Source: Oenanthe sinensis (taxonomy: Eukaryota > Streptophyta > Magnoliopsida > Apiales > Apiaceae). Taken from it: DNA of 64,000 nucleotides. The notes under the pieces are model-generated. The model saw nothing but the letters and a program-made list of their open reading frames with translations, did no database searches and was not told the DNA's origin. The stretch covers positions 496,001-560,000 of the forward strand of contig JAPMAC010000196.1 of assembly GCA_028671895.1 (NCBI GenBank), written 5' to 3'. Each line of letters opens with the position of its first letter. Position 1 is the first letter of the stretch. Below, one piece after another: positions 59,280 to 64,000 of the stretch. The position numbers and the translations under genes were made by a program.

Positions 59280-60085
59280 GTATTTTTATAAATCTGTCTA
59301 AATACACAAAGAATCTACTCACTAAATTTCAAATGCAAGACTCTGCATCTGCATCAACTCCAATGGCTACTACAACCAAGCTTGATCAAGACACTGAAGA
59401 GCCTTTAGATATTACAGCATACAGAGGCATGATTGGATCTCTACTCTATTTGACTACAACTAGACCAGACATTATGTTTGCAACCTATCTATGTGCTAGA
59501 TTTCAGGTAAATCCAAGGGAACCTCATTTGATTGTTGTTAAGAGAATTTTCAGATATCTCAAAGGCACCATTAATCTTGGCTTATGGTATCCTAGAGAGT
59601 CTGATTTTAAATTAATATGTTATTCAGATGCTGACTTTACAGGATGTAAGATTTCAATTTACAGTTGTCAATTTTTAGGAGGAAGAATTGTCTCATGGTC
59701 TAGTAAGAAACAAAAATCCATCTCAACATCAACAACAGAGGCTGGATATATAGCTGCAGGAAGCTGTTGTGGACCAATCTTATGGATGAAAAATCAACTA
59801 TTAGATTATGGTTTGAACTTTTCAAAAATTCCTATTTATTGTGATAATCAAAGTGCTATTGCAATGACAGGAAATCCAGTTCAACATTCTCTGACAAAGC
59901 ACATCAGTATCAGATGTCATTTCATAAGGGAACATGTCATGGATGGAACAATTGAAATGCATTTTGTTCCCTCAGATCAACAGTTAGCAGGTATATTCAC
60001 CAAGCCCCTATGTGAAGCAACTTTTACAAGATTGGTTTTTGAATTAGGAATGATGACAAGTGGCTCAACTCCAGATAAGAAATAG
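59280..60085 (+). pseudogene. Element D reverse transcriptase end and RNase H
   Basis: Resumes immediately after the right copy of GTATT and reads without a stop to TAG at 60083. The thumb and connection region shows MIGSLLYLTTTRPDIMFATY and RIFRYLKGTINLGLWYPRES; RNase H has CYSDADFTGC, STSTTEAGYIAAGSCC (Glu position followed by Gly instead of Glu-Tyr seen in B), YCDNQSAIAM and SIRCHFIREHVMDG. About five residues are missing after TGCKIS compared with B. The C-terminus runs through GIFTKPLCEATFTRLVFELG to a short tail. Confidence 0.92.
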
Positions 60086-60597
60086 AAGACAATCAGAGTA
60101 TATGATAAACTCTGACCATTGGAACATCTAATCTATGATCATAAGTTATCAGTGTTTATGGTAAACTCTGTCAGAGTATATGGTAAACTCTGACAGTTAA
60201 TATAAACTCTGATTCAAATTTCATATGTTAAACTCTGATTGCTCTAAACTCTGATTCCAGTCTACATTTTAAACTCTGTTTACTTTAAACTCTGTTTGCT
60301 CTAAACTCTGATTACGTGTTAAACTCTGAGCTATTCTCTGATTGGACTAATCATTAGGGCGCGTGTATCTCACGAAAAATGATTCATTTTTAGACAAAGA
60401 TACACACATACATGTTGTATTTCGAGAATTGCACCACTCATTAGTCAACCACTCATAAATTGCCACATATCCCACTATACACTATATTCAATTGAGAGGG
60501 AATAGTTTATTTCATATTTTCACTATCTGCATCTTGTCTTTTCTCTCATTTTCTCTAAATCCCTAATTTTCATTAACTTGGAAATCCTAGTACATCA
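60086..60597 (+). other. Element D spacer with TAAACTCTG repeats
   Basis: Non-coding. Ten copies of TAAACTCTG lie between 60106 and 60328, at irregular spacing, with linkers such as ATTCAAATTTCATATG. Some face a reverse copy (ACTCTGTCAGAGT), giving short hairpins. After 60340 the sequence is AT-rich and leads to the third ORF at 60598. Confidence 0.82.
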
Positions 60598-63500
60598 ATG
60601 GCTTCCAAGGGACTCTATTTCCAAAATTACACATTCACTACTACTAACTATATTTCTCTTTTGAGTAAAATTGATGCTCCTCAGGAGTTTCATGTGGTTC
60701 AGGATTTCCTTCAACAAAGCTATATTGGGTACACACTTCAGGAATCCAATAACTTTTTTACTCAGTTTTTGATAAGAATATGGTCTACTGTGAAGTTCAA
60801 TAATGCTAGTAATGATGAAGAGCCTATCATCATATTCAAATGCAGTGGCACTCATTCTATAACACCTGTTGTGATTCGTCAAGCCCTTCCTCTTCCAGAA
60901 GTGGCTGTGTATGATAATATTGTAGGAGACGAACTAATTAAAGAATTTTTCAGAGCAATAGGCTATGGAAGTAGCCTATCTAAATTGGGGAGTTTGACAA
61001 GGCCCGTTTAAGAAGAGAATGAAGCTTCTTCTTCGACTGCATTACAAGGGTTTTCACAGCTAAATGCATGGATTTTGATTCCATTCCGTAACTGTCACAA
61101 CAGATTGGTTATTCTCTGACCCACAACTTGAACTTTAATTTTCCATGTTTAATTATTAGGCTATTAGCTAGCAAAATAGAAGATGATGCACATACTGTTT
61201 ATTTTGCTAGATTTTTACAGTTAACCTTTAGCTATTTATTGCCTGATGTAACATTTGAGTATGATCAGAGTTTAGCTAGTTTCTACATGAATAAGAGAAT
61301 TTTTGCTAATTTAAATAGAAAAGAAACAAAGAAAGAATCTGTAGGTAATCTCTGTAACTTGTTTTATCCTACATGGGTCATGCTTCTCTTACATCAGAGA
61401 ATGCCTACTGTGTATGGAAGAGATTTTTTTATCAATGGCTATGGATCAGATTTTAGCACCCTCTGATTCTAACCCAAGCCACCCACCAAACACTGATTCC
61501 AACCTCTACCGTCTCTCAAAAGACTGTAGTTGTAAAACAAACCACTCAACACCAAGGCACTAGAAAAAGGAAGGGAAAGTCAATAAATGAGTCTTCTCCT
61601 AAGAAAAGGAAATTGATTGATGAGAATACTGATTCTGAGGACAGTAATGAAGGGTTGGTTTTTCCTGTGAAGAAAGTAGTGAAGAAGGATTCTGAAATTC
61701 CTCTAACACCCTACATGAAGCCATTCACAGTCAATCATATGCCTGAAATTAAAAAGAAGAAAAGAATATTGATTAAGGCTGCAATCACTAAAGGGCTAAA
61801 CACTGAAGGCATAAACTCTGATGAAGCAGTAAACTCTGAAAATTTGATAAACTCTGATGAAGCAAAAATAAACTCTGATGCCTTGATAAACTCTGAAGAT
61901 ATGGTGAAACCAGAGTTTAATGATGGTAATGCAAAAGCTGATGTTCATTCCAGTGAAGATGCTCTAGTTATAGTGTTTGATTCTTCTTGTCATTCACCAA
62001 AGCAAGTTATTAAGGGAATATCTTATGAAAGAATAAGGGAGCTAGCAGAGGAATTTAAAAAGGAGATGGATGAGAAGAAGTCTAAATCACCTGCAGTCTC
62101 TCCTAGTTCAAAGCAATTCACAAGAAAGAAGAAGAAGGCAGTCTCTTTTGGCTAAGAGCCACAAGAACCTAACTATCAAAGTGAGGTAGCAGTCATTGCA
62201 AGGCCAGACCCACAAGAACCTCGATCAAAGTTCAACAACAACCACTGAAGAAGAAACAAATGAAGCCAGAAAAGATCAGGGGTACAACCCACAAGAACCT
62301 TCAGTTCAAAGGGTTGAAGAAGTTATTAACGCCCCTACTACACAAGAACCATCCAATCAAAGTTTGGATGCATGCACAACATCTATCAATGAAGATCTTG
62401 TTGTTGCTGATGCTGAGACGATAAACTCAAATGAAGTTCCAATGGCAATATCTGATGCTATCTTGGTGCAACCACTCTCTGCACAGCCTATGGAAACTAA
62501 ATCCACTTCAACTACAACTAAAGGTATAAACTCTGACTTTTCTTCAAAATTTGCACTCTCTGATTGTATAAATTCAAATCTTACTTTTCTAATTCTTACT
62601 GCTGGGATGACCATGAATAGTCCTGAAAAGGGAATCCCTATTCATATGACTACAGACCTCCTCTCTCAGCCACCCTTATTTTGGTAGGTCACTGCGATTT
62701 GAGCTTTTCATGTGAGAATGAGGTCAAATGTGTGAAAACAGAATTAATAATAAGAGGCAGATACTGAATCTGGAAAAAGAAGAGGTAGAATTGAGAAAGA
62801 AGTTAGTTACTTCTAGTGAGCAAAATCTAACTATTAAAAGTTATGATATGTGTGATGTGAGAAGTAATGAGATTATTTTAAAAGAAAATAGTGATTTAGG
62901 ATGTTTTATTACTTAATCAGGTACTCAGAGTTTATCTGTCACTACAAACTCTGATGCTATGCCAAACTCTACAATGCTACAAACTCTGATGATCAAGATG
63001 CATTCTCTGATGAGCCTATCTTTGAAGATGAAGAAGTTACATATCTTTCAATTCCATATTCACAAAGATGCAGCTCAAAGAAGTGGCCTGTTGATTCTTT
63101 TGATGCGTATGAGAGGTTGAGGATGGCATATCCTGACTACATGGTGGTTGCAACTCTTAAGGGAGAAATTGAAGCTGCCATAGATATAGAAGGTGTCAAG
63201 AGGGATTTGAGTTCAAAAGTAGAGCCATCAAATGAATATTTGCTCAACTCTCACAGACAATCCATTTGGGATATGTCTTGGAAATATAAAAATGAAGAAA
63301 TCTATTGACCCCATGTTCATGAATTGATCAACAAAGATGACAAGGAAATAAACTCTGAGGAGATGAAAACAATTTTGAAAGCTACTACTGTGTTGTCCAA
63401 GGGAGTTCACAATGAAGTTTGTGATCTAAAATAATCTTTCAACAAAACCGTTGTATCTGTTCAGACTGCTGTTACAACATCTCAACATGCTGTAAAATTA

Positions 63501-64000
63501 AAGATCAAGAATGTATCAGCAAAACATGATGCTTTGGAAGTCAAGGTTGATAATCTTTCCACTATTGTCAGTTCTATGTAGAACATGCTTCATACAATTG
63601 TTGAGATACTCACAGTCAGAAAGGGCAATGATGTCAGAAAGGGGGAGAAGGTGTCTATAGACAAATGTAAGGAGGATGCTATTCAAAAAGATGACAAACA
63701 TGATGATGAAGATCAAGGGAGTCATAATGATGGGAATTAAACTCTAAAGTAACAAACTCTGATTGGACAAACTCTGATAACCTCTCAAACTCTGATGACA
63801 TCAAAGTCAGAGATAAACTCTGACAAGCAAACTTTGATAGATACAGATTTGGAATTGGCAAAAAGGCTTGAAGAAGAAGAGTAGCCTGAGAAGATTGAAG
63901 AGCAAAATATAAAGGATGCACAACTGGCAAGAAAATTATTTGAAGAAGAAAATCCAAGAATGGATCCAGTTGCTGTAGAGGAAGAATTGAAAAAAATCTG
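60598..64000 (+). pseudogene. Element D third ORF (env-like position), runs off window
   Basis: Starts at ATG 60598 (MASKGLYFQNYTFTTTNYIS). The first 140 residues contain DAPQEFHVVQDFLQQS, matching EAPREFHPLMQFLG of B, and FKCSGTHSITPVVIRQALPL; after stops at 61009 and a frameshift, DAHTVYFARFLQLTFSYL matches NHIYYARFIMIFINHF of B. Then basic and Ser-rich parts carry the element motif in frame (GINSDEAVNSENLINSDEAK). Later pieces (61613-62155, 62196-62687, 62728-62916, 63117-63308) lie in different frames, so at least four frameshifts are present. The last 300 bases contain further TAAACTCTGAT copies. Function unknown. Confidence 0.8.

Larger units (their letters stand above)
8372..64000 (+). 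mobile_element. Element D: Sirevirus-like copia hosting all nested elements
   Basis: D is seen in three pieces, 8372-9056, 40650-43969 and 59280-64000, separated by C and G. The pieces are joined by exact 5-bp target duplications: ATATT at 9052-9056 and 40650-40654 around C, GTATT at 43965-43969 and 59280-59284 around G. They also share the element-specific TAAACTCTGAT motif, and the protein domains run in the expected order across the gaps. Neither LTR is inside the window: the 5' part lies beyond element A and the third ORF continues past 64000. Confidence 0.85.

Overview
The window is plant nuclear DNA made almost entirely of LTR retrotransposons inserted into one another. I see no host gene, tRNA, rRNA or CRISPR array. 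The plant signal comes from several Ty1/copia elements with Sirevirus-like layout (an extra long ORF after pol), a Ty3/gypsy element with very long LTRs, initiator-Met tRNA primer sites, 5-bp target duplications and AT-rich DNA. A flowering plant with a large repeat-rich genome fits; I cannot name the species.

Layout, outermost first. Element D (copia, + strand) is the host of everything else. Its gag resumes at 8372-9056, its gag tail and pol lie at 40650-43969, the rest of pol at 59280-60085 and its third ORF from 60598 past the window end. Element A (copia, - strand, 2922-8371) abuts D inside gag and is itself cut at 2921 by G0, a gypsy LTR that runs off the left edge. Element C (copia, + strand, 9057-40649, duplication ATATT) sits in D gag. 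Element B (copia, - strand, 9122-26678, duplication AGACA) sits in the left LTR of C. S1 (gypsy solo LTR, 9830-14479, duplication CTACA/CTGCA) sits in the left LTR of B. Element G (gypsy, - strand, 43970-59279, duplication GTATT) splits the reverse transcriptase of D. The chain D > C > B > S1 is four levels deep, and LTR divergence by eye (C more than B, B more than G) agrees with this order.

B, C and D share one plan: gag with CCHC knuckle, protease, integrase, reverse transcriptase, RNase H, a non-coding spacer, then a third ORF of 1.1 to 1.4 thousand codons, then a polypurine tract where visible. All carry stops or frameshifts, so none is an intact autonomous copy. Each also carries its own short repeated motif: ATCAATTGAT/ATCGATTGAT in B, TAAACTCTGAT in D, and GGCGCC...GGCGCAAC stem-loop cassettes in C. 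In B and D the motif recurs inside protein linkers as well as in non-coding DNA.

G and S1/G0 belong to one gypsy family whose LTRs are 4.6-6.0 kb. The two LTRs of G are nearly identical although its 3.4 kb interior holds only integrase debris, which suggests it was moved by proteins from another copy.
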